From contig JAKSRF010000004.1 of assembly GCA_024403755.1 (NCBI GenBank), forward strand, positions 1 to 50,468: 50,468 bases of DNA, read 5' to 3'. Of the stretch, positions 25,497 to 34,967 are shown piece by piece. Each line of letters opens with the position of its first letter. Within the stretch, counting starts at the first letter, position 1. The notes beneath the pieces are model-generated. The model worked only from the letters and a program-made list of their open reading frames with translations, was not told the DNA's origin and ran no database searches. The position numbers and the translations under genes were made by a program. The stretch is from Clostridia bacterium (GTDB taxonomy: Bacteria > Bacillota > Clostridia > Saccharofermentanales > Saccharofermentanaceae).

Positions 25497-27023
25497 ATGA
25501 GGACTGACGCATACAAAAAACACAGATTGGTTTATGACACTGAGACCTTTTGCAACAGATACAATTTGCTTGAGGCCTCAGATATTGTTATAGGATTATC
25601 GGGAGGTCCTGATTCAACAGCACTTTTGTATGTGCTTAAGGCACTTTCCGAGAAGTATTCATACAATCTGGTTGCAGTTCACATTAATCACAGTTTAAGA
25701 GCCGAAGCGGCTGACAATGACGAGAAGCTTGCGGGGAAGCTGTGTGCAGAATTAGGTGTACAGTTCAGAGCCGTAAAGCTTAATGTTGCAAAATATGCAC
25801 AGGATAACAAAATTTCCGTAGAGACTGCAGGTCGTGTATTAAGATATGAACAGTTTGACCGTATTACGGAAGAGATAAATATTCAAAATCCGTCATCTGT
25901 TGTCAGAATAGCCGTTGCTCATCATGCGGATGATTTGGCTGAAACCGTATTGATGAATCTTTTTCGCGGAGCCGGACTTGACGGGCTTTGTTCACCGTTA
26001 CCGATGTATCGTAATATCATCAGACCGTTTCTTTTCGAGAAGAAAAAAGAACTTGTGGCTTATTTAAATGAGAATAACATTCCATATGCGTTGGATTTGA
26101 CCAATCAGGACTTATGTTGTACCCGTAACGGTTGGCGCAACAAGGTTCTGCCTGCCGTAAGTGAGGTAGCAATAAAGGAACCGACATCGGCGATAACAGA
26201 TACATATTCATTGCTTCTTGATGATTTGCAATACATCAATAATGAGGTTGATAAATTATTCACGGAGAAGGTTCGTTTTTTGGGTAAGTTTGAGGCTTTG
26301 CCCCAGAGTGTAATTAATGTTCCTAAGGCAATCTCATCACGCATGATAAGAAGATTGTGGTCAGACACTTTCGGAAATCTTACAGATCTTGAGAATACAC
26401 ATATAGGGATAGCGGTTGATTTTATAAGAGATAATTCGGGAATAGGGCGAGTACGCACAATTGACCTTGCTTTCGGCAGACAGTGTTATCTTTATGAGGG
26501 CTTTTTTGGATTTACTTTACCGGAAGAATTGCCGAAAGTTCTCAGGGAATACAAAAAAGAAGACGGTTTTGTTTTTACCGACAGCGATATTTTTACGGAA
26601 ATATATCCCGAAAATACAATTTTGCCTAATTTGGCTCTTCCTTTCTTTCTCGAAAAGATTGAGAATAGTTGCAAATTAGAGTATAATAATTTGTCTTTAT
26701 TTATACCGTTATACGGTGAGAGTAAGGATAGAAAGCTTTATTTGTCTAACAGACTGAAGAATAAGATGTTTAACAGAGCAGGTTCTTCATGCAGCAAGAA
26801 GCTTAATGATGTTATGTGTGATATGCATATTCCTGCAATTATACGGGATGATGCAGTAGGAATTGTAGATGAGACCGATACGGTTTTGTGGGTTCCCGGT
26901 ATAGGACATCATGAAGGTTTTTTAAGTGAAGAATCCAGAAGTAAGTGTCTGAATCAGAATAAAGACAAAGCGACGGCTTTAATAAAGCTTAGCTTTTACA
27001 GAGAGGATAGAAATGACAATTGA
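25497..27023 (+). CDS. tilS: tRNA(Ile)-lysidine synthase
   Basis: A 508-residue N-type ATP pyrophosphatase that converts C34 of tRNA-Ile2 to lysidine, so that it reads AUA. The PP-loop SGGPDS is at residues 35-40, followed by VAVHINHSLR, VAHHADDLAETVLMNLFRGAG, RPF and NGWRNKVLP. The C-terminal half carries the substrate-binding domain. It overlaps hpt by 11 bases in the conserved tilS-hpt-ftsH cluster. Confidence 0.95.
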   Translation: MRTDAYKKHRLVYDTETFCNRYNLLEASDIVIGLSGGPDSTALLYVLKALSEKYSYNLVAVHINHSLRAEAADNDEKLAGKLCAELGVQFRAVKLNVAKYAQDNKISVETAGRVLRYEQFDRITEEINIQNPSSVVRIAVAHHADDLAETVLMNLFRGAGLDGLCSPLPMYRNIIRPFLFEKKKELVAYLNENNIPYALDLTNQDLCCTRNGWRNKVLPAVSEVAIKEPTSAITDTYSLLLDDLQYINNEVDKLFTEKVRFLGKFEALPQSVINVPKAISSRMIRRLWSDTFGNLTDLENTHIGIAVDFIRDNSGIGRVRTIDLAFGRQCYLYEGFFGFTLPEELPKVLREYKKEDGFVFTDSDIFTEIYPENTILPNLALPFFLEKIENSCKLEYNNLSLFIPLYGESKDRKLYLSNRLKNKMFNRAGSSCSKKLNDVMCDMHIPAIIRDDAVGIVDETDTVLWVPGIGHHEGFLSEESRSKCLNQNKDKATALIKLSFYREDRNDN

Positions 27024-27555
27024 TACGTCTGAAATACTGATATCGCGTGACTCTATTGAAGTTATGGTAAACAGAGTTGCGAATCAGATAAATGAAGTTT
27101 ATAACGGTGAAGAATTGATTGTAGTCGGAATCTTAACAGGGGCATTCGTTTTTACCGGTGATTTGGTTCGTAAATTGAATATGCCGACTGTTTTGGATTT
27201 TATGCAGGTGTCTTCTTATGAAGGTGAGAATTCTACGGGTGTTCTTAAGATTCATAAGGATTTATCGGTTGACATAAAAGACCGCAATGTTCTTATTGTT
27301 GAAGATGTTATTGACACAGGATACACTCTTCAGTGTTTGAAGGATATGCTTGAGGGTTTAAATCCGAAGTCACTGAGAATCTGTGTTGCTTTTGATAAAC
27401 CGGAAAGAAGGATTAATGATTTGAAGCCGGATTTTACGGGCTTGGTTATACCTGACAGATTCATCGTTGGATACGGACTTGATTTTGACGGTGCTTATCG
27501 CAATCTGCCTGATGTATGCGTAGTTAATTTTGTGGAGGAAGATAATGGAAAATAA
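27013..27555 (+). CDS. hpt: Hypoxanthine phosphoribosyltransferase
   Basis: A 180-residue purine-salvage enzyme that makes IMP (and GMP) from base and PRPP. The PRPP-binding motif VLIVEDVIDTGYTL has acidic residues E97, D98 and D101, preceded by VGILTGAFVF and the flexible-loop SSYEG, and followed by FDKPERR. It overlaps tilS upstream and ftsH downstream, so the three are probably translationally coupled. Confidence 0.95.
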   Translation: MTIDTSEILISRDSIEVMVNRVANQINEVYNGEELIVVGILTGAFVFTGDLVRKLNMPTVLDFMQVSSYEGENSTGVLKIHKDLSVDIKDRNVLIVEDVIDTGYTLQCLKDMLEGLNPKSLRICVAFDKPERRINDLKPDFTGLVIPDRFIVGYGLDFDGAYRNLPDVCVVNFVEEDNGK

Positions 27556-29569
27556 GAATTTGGGAAAAGAACCTAATGAGGGCGAGAACAGTGAATTTAA
27601 GCCGCCGAGAATACCTGGAGGGCTGATTTTCTATGCTGTAATCATTGTTCTCATAATAATTTTGTCTTATACAGTGCTTCGCACAAACAATACGACCAAA
27701 AGAGAGAATCTTTCTGATTTGTATGAGTATATCAATGACGAGTCTTATGATGTTGAGAGTGTAATAATTAATGGAAATACCGTTCAACTTACATATACTG
27801 ATGCTAAATATAATGACAAGCTCACAATAACTCGTAAAATACCGATGGTATCAGTAGACAGGTTGCTTGAGAAGCTTGAGGAAGAGAAGCAGGCCGGACA
27901 TATTGAATATTATGATTATACCGAACCTGTTGATATCAGTACGATAGTTAATATCATTATCTGTATCGGTTCCTGTGTTTTGGTATTTTTAATTTTTAAG
28001 AGTATTGCTAAGCAGTCTAAGGATAACAACAGTGTGTTTTCTTTCGGAAATAATCGCGCCAAGCTTACAAAACCTAATCAGATGAAAATCAGATTTACTG
28101 ATGTGGCAGGATGTGATGAGGAGAAGGAAGAACTGGCTGAGGTAGTTGACTTCCTTAAAAATCCGGCAAAGTATCATGAGCTCGGTGCAAAAATTCCTAA
28201 GGGCGTTATTCTTTACGGTGCAGCAGGTACCGGTAAAACCCTTCTTGCTAAGGCAGTTGCAGGCGAAGCCGGAGTTCCGTTCTTTTATATTTCAGGTTCA
28301 GACTTTGTTGAGATGCTTGTCGGTGTAGGTTCTTCACGAGTAAGAAGTCTTTTTGCAGATGCAAAGAAAGCTTCACCTAGCGTTGTTTTTATTGATGAGA
28401 TAGATGCAGTAGGACGTAAAAGGGGTGCCGGTCTCGGCGGTGGAAATGACGAACGCGAGCAGACACTTAATCAGATTCTTGTCGAGATGGATGGTTTTAA
28501 CGATAATACAAATGTTATTGTTATTGCTGCTACAAACCGTGTAGATATTCTTGATCCTGCTCTTCTCCGTGCAGGAAGATTCGACCGTAAGGTTATGGTT
28601 ATGCCGCCTGATGCCAACGGAAGAGAAGCTGTTCTTAAGATTCATGCACGCGGAAAGAAATTTACGGATGAAGTTGATTTCCATGAACTGGCTCTTTCAA
28701 CAGTCGGTTTTACGGGTGCGGATCTCGAGAATCTTCTTAATGAATCTGCTCTTCTTGCAGCAAGACGTAACAAAAAGAAGATTACTCCTCTTGAAGTAAA
28801 TGATGCGATGTTCCGTGTAATGATGGGACCGGAGAAGACTTCAAAGAAGCTTACCGATAAGTCAAAGAAGCTTACTGCTTATCATGAGGCAGGACATGCG
28901 ATTGTTTTACGTGCTTTGTCGGAGACAGAGAAGGTAGATCGTGTTACTATTATTCCTGCAGGTTCTGCCGGTGGATTTACGGCTTATAAACCGAAAGAGG
29001 ATTATGATTTCCAGACCAAAAAGATGCTTCTCACTTCGATTAAGGTATCACTCGGAGGACGAGCTGCCGAAGAGATATTCCTCGGTGAGATCAGTACCGG
29101 TGCCATGTCAGATTTGCAGCACTGTAACAGAGTTGCTACTAATATGATAAAGCGCTTCGGATTATCTGATAAATTTCCTAATCTTGTATTCGGTGATGAT
29201 AATGAGGAAGTATTTATCGGTTCTTCATTCGGTCAGGTACAGAGTTATTCCGATAAGACTGCTTATGAGATAGACGAGGAAATAAAGAATATTATCGACA
29301 ACTGTTACAAGGAGACCCTTGAGGTTTTGCGTACAAAGTCAAGCACTGTTGAAGGTTTGGCGACCAGACTTATGGATGTTCTTAAGGTTGACGGTCCTGA
29401 GTTTGAGAAGATATATGAGAATAACGGAGACCTGAGCTTTTTAAATGAGAAAAGTGCGGCTTCTGAAGAGGTGACAGCTGTTGATGAAGGTATTGCTGAA
29501 GCTGAGGCGGTAATTAACAGTGATGATAATAAATCGGAATCGGAAGCAGACAGTAAGAGTGAGGAGTAA
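27545..29569 (+). CDS. ftsH: ATP-dependent zinc metalloprotease FtsH
   Basis: A 674-residue membrane AAA+ protease. Two transmembrane helices (about 22-42 and 137-157) flank a small external domain. The AAA domain has Walker A GAAGTGKT (about 224-231), Walker B VFIDEID, and the second region of homology with [21 protein letters not shown]. The zinc protease motif HEAGH is near 446-450. A long acidic tail ends the protein. The start at 27545 follows GGAGGA (27533-27538) and overlaps the hpt stop region. Confidence 0.97.
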   Translation: MENKNLGKEPNEGENSEFKPPRIPGGLIFYAVIIVLIIILSYTVLRTNNTTKRENLSDLYEYINDESYDVESVIINGNTVQLTYTDAKYNDKLTITRKIPMVSVDRLLEKLEEEKQAGHIEYYDYTEPVDISTIVNIIICIGSCVLVFLIFKSIAKQSKDNNSVFSFGNNRAKLTKPNQMKIRFTDVAGCDEEKEELAEVVDFLKNPAKYHELGAKIPKGVILYGAAGTGKTLLAKAVAGEAGVPFFYISGSDFVEMLVGVGSSRVRSLFADAKKASPSVVFIDEIDAVGRKRGAGLGGGNDEREQTLNQILVEMDGFNDNTNVIVIAATNRVDILDPALLRAGRFDRKVMVMPPDANGREAVLKIHARGKKFTDEVDFHELALSTVGFTGADLENLLNESALLAARRNKKKITPLEVNDAMFRVMMGPEKTSKKLTDKSKKLTAYHEAGHAIVLRALSETEKVDRVTIIPAGSAGGFTAYKPKEDYDFQTKKMLLTSIKVSLGGRAAEEIFLGEISTGAMSDLQHCNRVATNMIKRFGLSDKFPNLVFGDDNEEVFIGSSFGQVQSYSDKTAYEIDEEIKNIIDNCYKETLEVLRTKSSTVEGLATRLMDVLKVDGPEFEKIYENNGDLSFLNEKSAASEEVTAVDEGIAEAEAVINSDDNKSESEADSKSEE

Positions 29570-29591
29570 TTGATTTTACAGAAAAATAAAG

Positions 29592-29635
29592 CGGTTGTTT
29601 CAAACCTGTCGAGGATTGAGACAACCGTTTTTTTT
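29592..29635 (+). terminator. Terminator of ftsH, possibly bidirectional
   Basis: A 12-bp stem CGGTTGTTTCAA/TTGAGACAACCG (one G-U pair) is followed by eight T. The reverse strand has CTTTATTTTT after the stem, so it could also stop the convergent gene, whose stop codon is at 29634. Confidence 0.92.
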
Positions 29636-30800
29636 ACGAATTGTGAGAATTACTGTTTCTGTTAAGCTTAAGCGGAAATTTAAATTTCCGTTCTTTAGCC
29701 TCTTTTTTTGCTCCGTTTCCTAAGTTTTGCTGCCCGTTACTTATGATAGTTCTTGCAAAGAACATAACTATACGCTTACTGCTGTCACTGAGTGCATCAT
29801 AGCCTTTTATTGTTTTAACGATTGAACTTGGTATGTTGTTCACTAATCCTGTGAGGGTATTATTGTCGAGCATATCTATTATTTGAGATAACGCAACAGC
29901 AAGTTCTGTTCGTTCTTCGACAGAAGTAACGGCAATAGCATCTTTAAAGGTTTTCTCAATAAATCTGCTTCTTTTATCAGTTTCTTCCAAATGTATAAAA
30001 GAATTACCCAATACTTCCCATGTTAATCCGTTATGCTGTGCAATACCGCCGCTTGCCGAACTCTTGATTACAATGTGTTTCTCTTCGTGATCCAAGAACA
30101 TACCGACAATAGATGATTGCGGAACATAAGTGGTAATGCGTGACTGAAGCTTTTTATATTTGTCGGAGTCAACATTAGATGACATAAATCCCGGACCGTC
30201 CAGGCTGTAGACAAACTTAATCCTGTCAGTTAAAGCCTCGGGAGACATGATAGCTGAGAATACAGCCAGGTTTCCTCCTTTGGAATGACCGCACAAAATA
30301 AACCTGTTCTTCGTAAAACGATTGGCAGTGCTGATAAAATAATTCAAAGCTTCGCTTTGTGAAGGTACGGTTTTAAGAATGGACATATTAAAATCTTCCT
30401 GCCATCCGACAATGGTGTCATCCGTTCCCCTGAAGCATATTACTATATCTGTTCCTATGTCAAAAACCAAAGCTGCAAACTGCATCTGAATGTCATAAGA
30501 GATTTTACTGATATAGTGAAGCAGTTTGATATCGGAGAAACGCTTTGAACATATACATAAGTCAAGTAATTGACGATAGGCTTTCTCATCTACGGCTATC
30601 ATATGACACAAATCATCATTTTCGAGAGCCAGTTTTGCAGCGTCCTTAAGATAAACAGCATTTTTGTAATCTTCGGGAACAATGCCTGACCAATCAACAT
30701 AAGAGATAAGTGACAATACCATACTGTCGGCCTCATTGAATTCTGAGACCTCAAATGATAAATCACCTCTCCAATTTAGATAATCAATAACATTACTCAT
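29634..30800 (-). CDS. Mbeg1-like alpha/beta hydrolase (DUF2974)
   Basis: A 388-residue protein. The N-terminal segment NVIDYLNWRGDLSF and NEADSMVLSLISYVDW are typical of the DUF2974/Mbeg1-like family. The lipase-type core has VICFRGTDDTIVGWQEDF, the nucleophile elbow GHSKGG (Ser173) and SLDGPGF. Family members are taken to be lipases or esterases without known substrates. The last 90 residues are helical and basic. It is divergent from the nucleosidase gene. Confidence 0.88.
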   Translation of the reverse strand: MSNVIDYLNWRGDLSFEVSEFNEADSMVLSLISYVDWSGIVPEDYKNAVYLKDAAKLALENDDLCHMIAVDEKAYRQLLDLCICSKRFSDIKLLHYISKISYDIQMQFAALVFDIGTDIVICFRGTDDTIVGWQEDFNMSILKTVPSQSEALNYFISTANRFTKNRFILCGHSKGGNLAVFSAIMSPEALTDRIKFVYSLDGPGFMSSNVDSDKYKKLQSRITTYVPQSSIVGMFLDHEEKHIVIKSSASGGIAQHNGLTWEVLGNSFIHLEETDKRSRFIEKTFKDAIAVTSVEERTELAVALSQIIDMLDNNTLTGLVNNIPSSIVKTIKGYDALSDSSKRIVMFFARTIISNGQQNLGNGAKKEAKERKFKFPLKLNRNSNSHNS

Positions 30801-30874
30801 AATAGTATTATACTCTTTTTGTGATTACATTTCCGTTGTATAATTTATTTCAGACTGCATAAGAGGTGGATACT

Positions 30875-31684
30875 ATGATTTTGTTTTGTTGCGCAATGTA
30901 TTGCGAGGCTGTACCTTTAATCAGAGAATATAAGTTGAGACGCAACGGAGATAACATTCTTTTGGAGGAATATACAGATGAGAATGGTGAAATCAGTCTG
31001 ATAATTATCGGAGTCGGTTCTGTTACAGCAGCGGCAAAGGTGGCTTGTGAATTGACATTGTTGTGCTCAAAAAAGATGAATACGGATATTCATATAGTAA
31101 ATGTAGGTGTATGTGCCGGAACAAAGGAGTTAAGGGGGAAGATTTTTCTTGTTAATAAAATAACGGATGCCAATACTGAGAAATCATTTTATCCGGATAT
31201 GCTGTACAAAGTTAATATTCCGGAGATATCGTTATTTACATGTTCTTCTCCGGTTTCTGTCATAGAGAATAACAGCTTTTATGACATGGAGGCTGTAGGT
31301 ATATATACTGCTGCGAATTGCTTTTTATCGCCTGACAGGATTACTTTTCTTAAAATTGTTTCGGATAACGGTGAGGAGAGAATTACATCGCAATATATAA
31401 CTTCACTTGTGGAACAGAATATCAGTTATATAAATGAGGTTTGTTCATTATTATCAGACACGATGAGAATTCAGCCGATATATAATGTTGATTGGGATAT
31501 GTTTAATGAAGTGTGTGACAGATTGCATTTTACGGTTTCCATGAAAAACGAATTTAAACAGATAGTGAAGTATGCTTCACTTAACGGACAGGATATTGAA
31601 AAGATTTTGAATCAATTGCCGGAAACGGCTGATAAAAAGCAAGGCAAGGAGATATTGGATGAGCTCAAAAAACGAATTGTATAA
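30875..31684 (+). CDS. Nucleoside phosphorylase-superfamily protein (MTA/SAH nucleosidase-like)
   Basis: A 269-residue protein. The opening strand MILFCCAMYCEA, the GVGSVTAA turn, NVGVCAG, and YDMEAVGIYTAA (the Met-Glu of the ribose site) match purine nucleoside phosphorylases and MTA/SAH nucleosidases. The late catalytic Asp position reads KIVSDN. A helical extension of about 70 residues at the C-terminus is extra. The start at 30875 follows AAGAGGTGG; a GTG at 30866 overlaps that site. It overlaps the radical SAM gene by 26 bases, so a shared task is likely, for example removal of 5'-deoxyadenosine (inference). Confidence 0.78.
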   Translation: MILFCCAMYCEAVPLIREYKLRRNGDNILLEEYTDENGEISLIIIGVGSVTAAAKVACELTLLCSKKMNTDIHIVNVGVCAGTKELRGKIFLVNKITDANTEKSFYPDMLYKVNIPEISLFTCSSPVSVIENNSFYDMEAVGIYTAANCFLSPDRITFLKIVSDNGEERITSQYITSLVEQNISYINEVCSLLSDTMRIQPIYNVDWDMFNEVCDRLHFTVSMKNEFKQIVKYASLNGQDIEKILNQLPETADKKQGKEILDELKKRIV

Positions 31685-32675
31685 TACACCGTTTTCTCAC
31701 ATTTATGTTGAGAAAGGAGCGGAGAACACAATAACGGTTCAGAAGATTATTTCCAAATTTAAGAATGCGAAAGTAATATCAATTGATGACTATCGCGATG
31801 TCTTTTTCAGACCCAAACAGGATAACGGAAAACAACGTAATACTCAGGCACTGATTTTGGCAGTTAATAAGGATAAGCTTATTTATCAGGGTTCACCGAT
31901 GTGTCAGAATTTTAATAATGAGAATTTTTATTATTCATCTTGTGTCATGAATTGCATTTTCGATTGTGAGTACTGTTATCTGAAGGGGATGTATCAAAGT
32001 GCCAATATAGTGGTATTTGTTAATATTGAGGATTATTTCAGTCAAATCAGTGAGCTGTGCAGGGATAAAAAGATTTATCTGTGTGTATCCTACGATACGG
32101 ATTTGATTGCATTGGATTCCGTTACGGGATATGTGAAGAAATGGGCAGATTTTACAAGCAATGAACCAAATCTTTCTGTGGAGATACGTACCAAAAGCTT
32201 CAGGCGTGACCTATATGACAAGCTTGAACCGTGTGAACGGGTGATTTTTGCTTATACTGTCTCTCCTGATGAAGTAATCTCAAAGTACGAACACAAAACT
32301 TCGAGCTTGAAGGAACGTTTGGAGGCTGCTCAGTATGCGATTAAACGCGGATTTAAGGTACGCTTTTGCTTTGATCCGATGATTTATTGCGAGAATTATA
32401 AACAGCACTATTCAGATATGGTAAACAAAATAAGTGAGTATATAGATTGGAATGATTTGTGGGATGTCAGTATGGGAAGTTTTCGCATTTCAAAGGAATA
32501 TTTGAAGGATATGCGCAAAAATTATCCGTATTCTGCTGTTTGTCAGTTTCCGTTTGATACCGTAGAAGGTGTATGTCAGTATCCTAAGCATATAAAGGAT
32601 GAGATGGAAAAGTATTTATTTGCGTTGCTCACGAAACATATGGATAAAGATAAGATTTTCGAGGTGGATTATTAA
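31659..32675 (+). CDS. splB: Spore photoproduct lyase-family radical SAM protein
   Basis: A 338-residue radical SAM enzyme, close to the usual SPL length. The cluster motif is C-x3-C-x2-C in CIFDCEYCY (C99, C103, C106), with Tyr107 following as in SPL. LCVSYDTDLIALDSVT aligns with the SPL segment that carries the hydrogen-donor Cys (Cys141 in Bacillus), so Cys142 may be that residue. SPL repairs the 5-thyminyl-dihydrothymine lesion of spores; no other sporulation gene is in the window, so the substrate could differ. AAGGAG lies 7 bases before the ATG inside the upstream gene. Confidence 0.85.
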   Translation: MSSKNELYNTPFSHIYVEKGAENTITVQKIISKFKNAKVISIDDYRDVFFRPKQDNGKQRNTQALILAVNKDKLIYQGSPMCQNFNNENFYYSSCVMNCIFDCEYCYLKGMYQSANIVVFVNIEDYFSQISELCRDKKIYLCVSYDTDLIALDSVTGYVKKWADFTSNEPNLSVEIRTKSFRRDLYDKLEPCERVIFAYTVSPDEVISKYEHKTSSLKERLEAAQYAIKRGFKVRFCFDPMIYCENYKQHYSDMVNKISEYIDWNDLWDVSMGSFRISKEYLKDMRKNYPYSAVCQFPFDTVEGVCQYPKHIKDEMEKYLFALLTKHMDKDKIFEVDY

Positions 32676-32676
32676 T

Positions 32677-33375
32677 ATGGCAAAAAAGGCTTTAGTTACG
32701 GGTGCATCTTCAGGAATAGGAAAAGAGATAAGCAGAACACTGATAGATTGCGGTTATTCTGTATATGGTATAGGCAGAACATTTGATTCGGATTTTGATA
32801 GTAACAGTATGTTTCATCCGATAAATCTCGATTTGCTTTCTCCTATGCTCGAAAAGAGTATTAAGGAATTAACCGGTACTCACGATTTTGATTTGCTTGT
32901 AAATAATGCCGGAGTAGGTTATTACGGATTACATGAAGAACTTAATGCTGACAAAATAAAAACTATGGTCAGAACCAACCTTGAGACTCCGATGATTATC
33001 ACCAATATTATGCTTCGAGACTTAAAAAACAACAACGGAAGAATTATTAATGTTGCTTCTGTTACGGCAGTTGAAAGTAATCCTCACGGAGCGGCTTACG
33101 GTGCAACAAAAGCAGGTTTATTGAGCTTTGCTTCAAGTTTGTTTGACGAAGCACGTAAATATGGTGTGAAGGTAACAACCATTCTTCCGGATATGACAGA
33201 TACCAAACTGTATCGTAATGCCGATTTTACGGTATCGGATGACAGAATGGCTTATCTTAATCCTAAGGACATAGCTGATTGCGTGAGATTTGTTATTGAA
33301 TGTCCTGATAATCAGGTGATATCAGAACTGACGGTAAAACCGCAACTGAAAAAAATACAGCGTAAGAAAATATAA
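32677..33375 (+). CDS. SDR-family NAD(P)-dependent oxidoreductase
   Basis: A 232-residue short-chain dehydrogenase. GASSGIG near residues 9-15, LVNNAGVGYYG, NVASVTA with the catalytic Ser, and AAYGATKAG with the Tyr-x3-Lys are all present. The ATG at 32677 lies one base after the stop of the radical SAM gene, with GAGGTGG upstream; a much longer frame from 32599 would overlap that gene. It is the third gene of the nucleosidase-SPL-SDR unit. Substrate unknown. Its stop abuts the stop of the convergent acyltransferase. Confidence 0.9.
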   Translation: MAKKALVTGASSGIGKEISRTLIDCGYSVYGIGRTFDSDFDSNSMFHPINLDLLSPMLEKSIKELTGTHDFDLLVNNAGVGYYGLHEELNADKIKTMVRTNLETPMIITNIMLRDLKNNNGRIINVASVTAVESNPHGAAYGATKAGLLSFASSLFDEARKYGVKVTTILPDMTDTKLYRNADFTVSDDRMAYLNPKDIADCVRFVIECPDNQVISELTVKPQLKKIQRKKI

Positions 33376-34113
33376 TCACTTTTGATACTTATCAACAACG
33401 GCCTGAATTCTGCTCTGAACCATACTTGATATCTCGCATGTTTTCATGCCTTCGTAATCCTCGGGATTAATAGGTTCAAGATAGTATACATGAATTTTAT
33501 ATGATTGAAAAAAATGACCCAATAACACTTTGTTTGAGTCGATTATTGCTGCGGGAATAATCGGCACTTTAGCACCCAGAGGTGCCTTAAAACAACCGTT
33601 CTTAAAAGGAAGAAGATGCTTAACATCTGAATTGTATTCTCCTTCAGGGAAAATCAGGTAATTGGCACCGTTTACTAAATCACTCGTAATGTGTTTGAAG
33701 GCATTATAAGCGTCACGATTGCTGTTTCTGTTGATTTTGCAACTTCTGGTAAGTTCGCAAATCTCGTAGATAAACGGTCTGTCGGTAACCTCTTCTTCAA
33801 CAATCACTCTAACTGATTTAGGAAACGTATTCCAAATAGCCAGAGGATCAAATTTTTGTTGATGATTACAACAAATAAAACACCCGTCTTTTGACGGAAT
33901 GTTTTCTGTTCCGTGGGCTACTACTTTAATATTTGATGCACGAAGAATCTTGCGAACGAGACTCTTCACAAATCGTAATTTAAATCTCTCGGAATATCGA
34001 GCTCTGTGACGCGCTACATATGATAATTTAGGATAGCATGTAAAAATGTTAAACCAATTGCGCCAAAGTGCACGTCGTAAAATTATTTTTCCTTCTTCGT
34101 TTCCTCTGTCCAT
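33376..34113 (-). CDS. 1-acyl-sn-glycerol-3-phosphate acyltransferase (PlsC family)
   Basis: A 245-residue membrane-associated acyltransferase. The catalytic HX4D motif is NHQQKFD (His84, Asp89), and the glycerophosphate-binding FPEG is at 155-158. A basic region precedes the domain. It should make phosphatidic acid from lysophosphatidate with acyl-ACP or acyl-CoA. A second, larger PlsC homologue lies at 45354-46688. Which one is the housekeeping enzyme is not clear; this one has the canonical motifs. Confidence 0.88.
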   Translation of the reverse strand: MDRGNEEGKIILRRALWRNWFNIFTCYPKLSYVARHRARYSERFKLRFVKSLVRKILRASNIKVVAHGTENIPSKDGCFICCNHQQKFDPLAIWNTFPKSVRVIVEEEVTDRPFIYEICELTRSCKINRNSNRDAYNAFKHITSDLVNGANYLIFPEGEYNSDVKHLLPFKNGCFKAPLGAKVPIIPAAIIDSNKVLLGHFFQSYKIHVYYLEPINPEDYEGMKTCEISSMVQSRIQAVVDKYQK

Positions 34114-34159
34114 GTGAAGAGTATAGCATAATTAATACTAAATTAAATGGTAAACTTAA

Positions 34160-34188
34160 TTAATTCTTAAATTGATACAGTGTATAAT
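34160..34188 (+). promoter_or_regulatory. Candidate promoter of the two-component operon
   Basis: TTAATT (34160-34165) and TATAAT (34183-34188) with a 17-base spacer lie 46 bases before the response regulator gene. Confidence 0.55.
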
Positions 34189-34234
34189 ATTAAGGTATTT
34201 GAGATAAAATCTGATTTATGTTATAGGAGGCAAT

Positions 34235-34948
34235 ATGTATACTTGTTTGGTTTGTGATGATGATAAAGATATAGTTTCAGCAATAAAGATATATTTGGAA
34301 TCGGAAGGTTACGGAGTTATTTGTGCTTACAACGGTAAAGAAGCAGTCGATATACTTAAAGAACGTGAGAGCGAGATTCAGATTGTCCTTCTTGATATTA
34401 TGATGCCTGTTATGGACGGAGTAGAGGCTATTCGCAAAATAAGAGAGTTTTCGGGTGTTCCGGTTATTTTCTTATCGGCCAAGAGTGAGGATACGGATAA
34501 AATACTGGGATTAAATCTCGGTGCAGACGATTATATCACTAAACCGTTCAATCCTTTGGAACTTCAGGCAAGAGTAAAATCAAATGTCAGAAGATATACC
34601 ATGTTCGGTGCCAATGTTGTAGAGGATACTAAAAGCGATAACAAGTTAGTTAACGGCGGCATAGAGATGGATGATGCAACAAAGGTGGTTGTTGTAGACG
34701 GTAATGTGATTAATCTTACTAAAACCGAGTATAATATTTTGAAGTGCTTTTTGGAGAATACAGGTATAGTTTTATCTCCGGATACAATATATGAGAAAGT
34801 TTGGAATGATACGGCAGTTTACGGTTGTGATAATACGGTTGCTGTTCATATTCGTCATTTGAGAGAAAAACTTGAGATTAATCCGTCAGAACCTCGTTAT
34901 CTTAAAGTGGTTTGGGGATACGGATATAAAATGGAGAAGATAGGCTGA
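34235..34948 (+). CDS. OmpR/PhoB-type response regulator
   Basis: A 237-residue regulator. The receiver domain has the acidic pair at D8/D9, the phosphoacceptor Asp54 (LLDIMMP), Ser81 and Lys103 (TKPF). A linker of about 25 residues leads to a winged-helix DNA-binding domain (about 140-235) with TKTEYNILKCFLEN, the DNTVAVHIRHLREK recognition helix and VWGYGYK. AGGAGG precedes the ATG. The partner kinase follows 19 bases later. The VanR-like arrangement is common in Clostridia; the signal is unknown. Confidence 0.93.
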   Translation: MYTCLVCDDDKDIVSAIKIYLESEGYGVICAYNGKEAVDILKERESEIQIVLLDIMMPVMDGVEAIRKIREFSGVPVIFLSAKSEDTDKILGLNLGADDYITKPFNPLELQARVKSNVRRYTMFGANVVEDTKSDNKLVNGGIEMDDATKVVVVDGNVINLTKTEYNILKCFLENTGIVLSPDTIYEKVWNDTAVYGCDNTVAVHIRHLREKLEINPSEPRYLKVVWGYGYKMEKIG

Positions 34949-34967
34949 TAGTATCAGGATAGGAATA

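Noticed and set aside
31659-32675. Taking the SPL homologue as proof that the organism forms spores
   Set aside because: SPL-family proteins occur in non-sporulating bacteria and no other sporulation gene is in the window.
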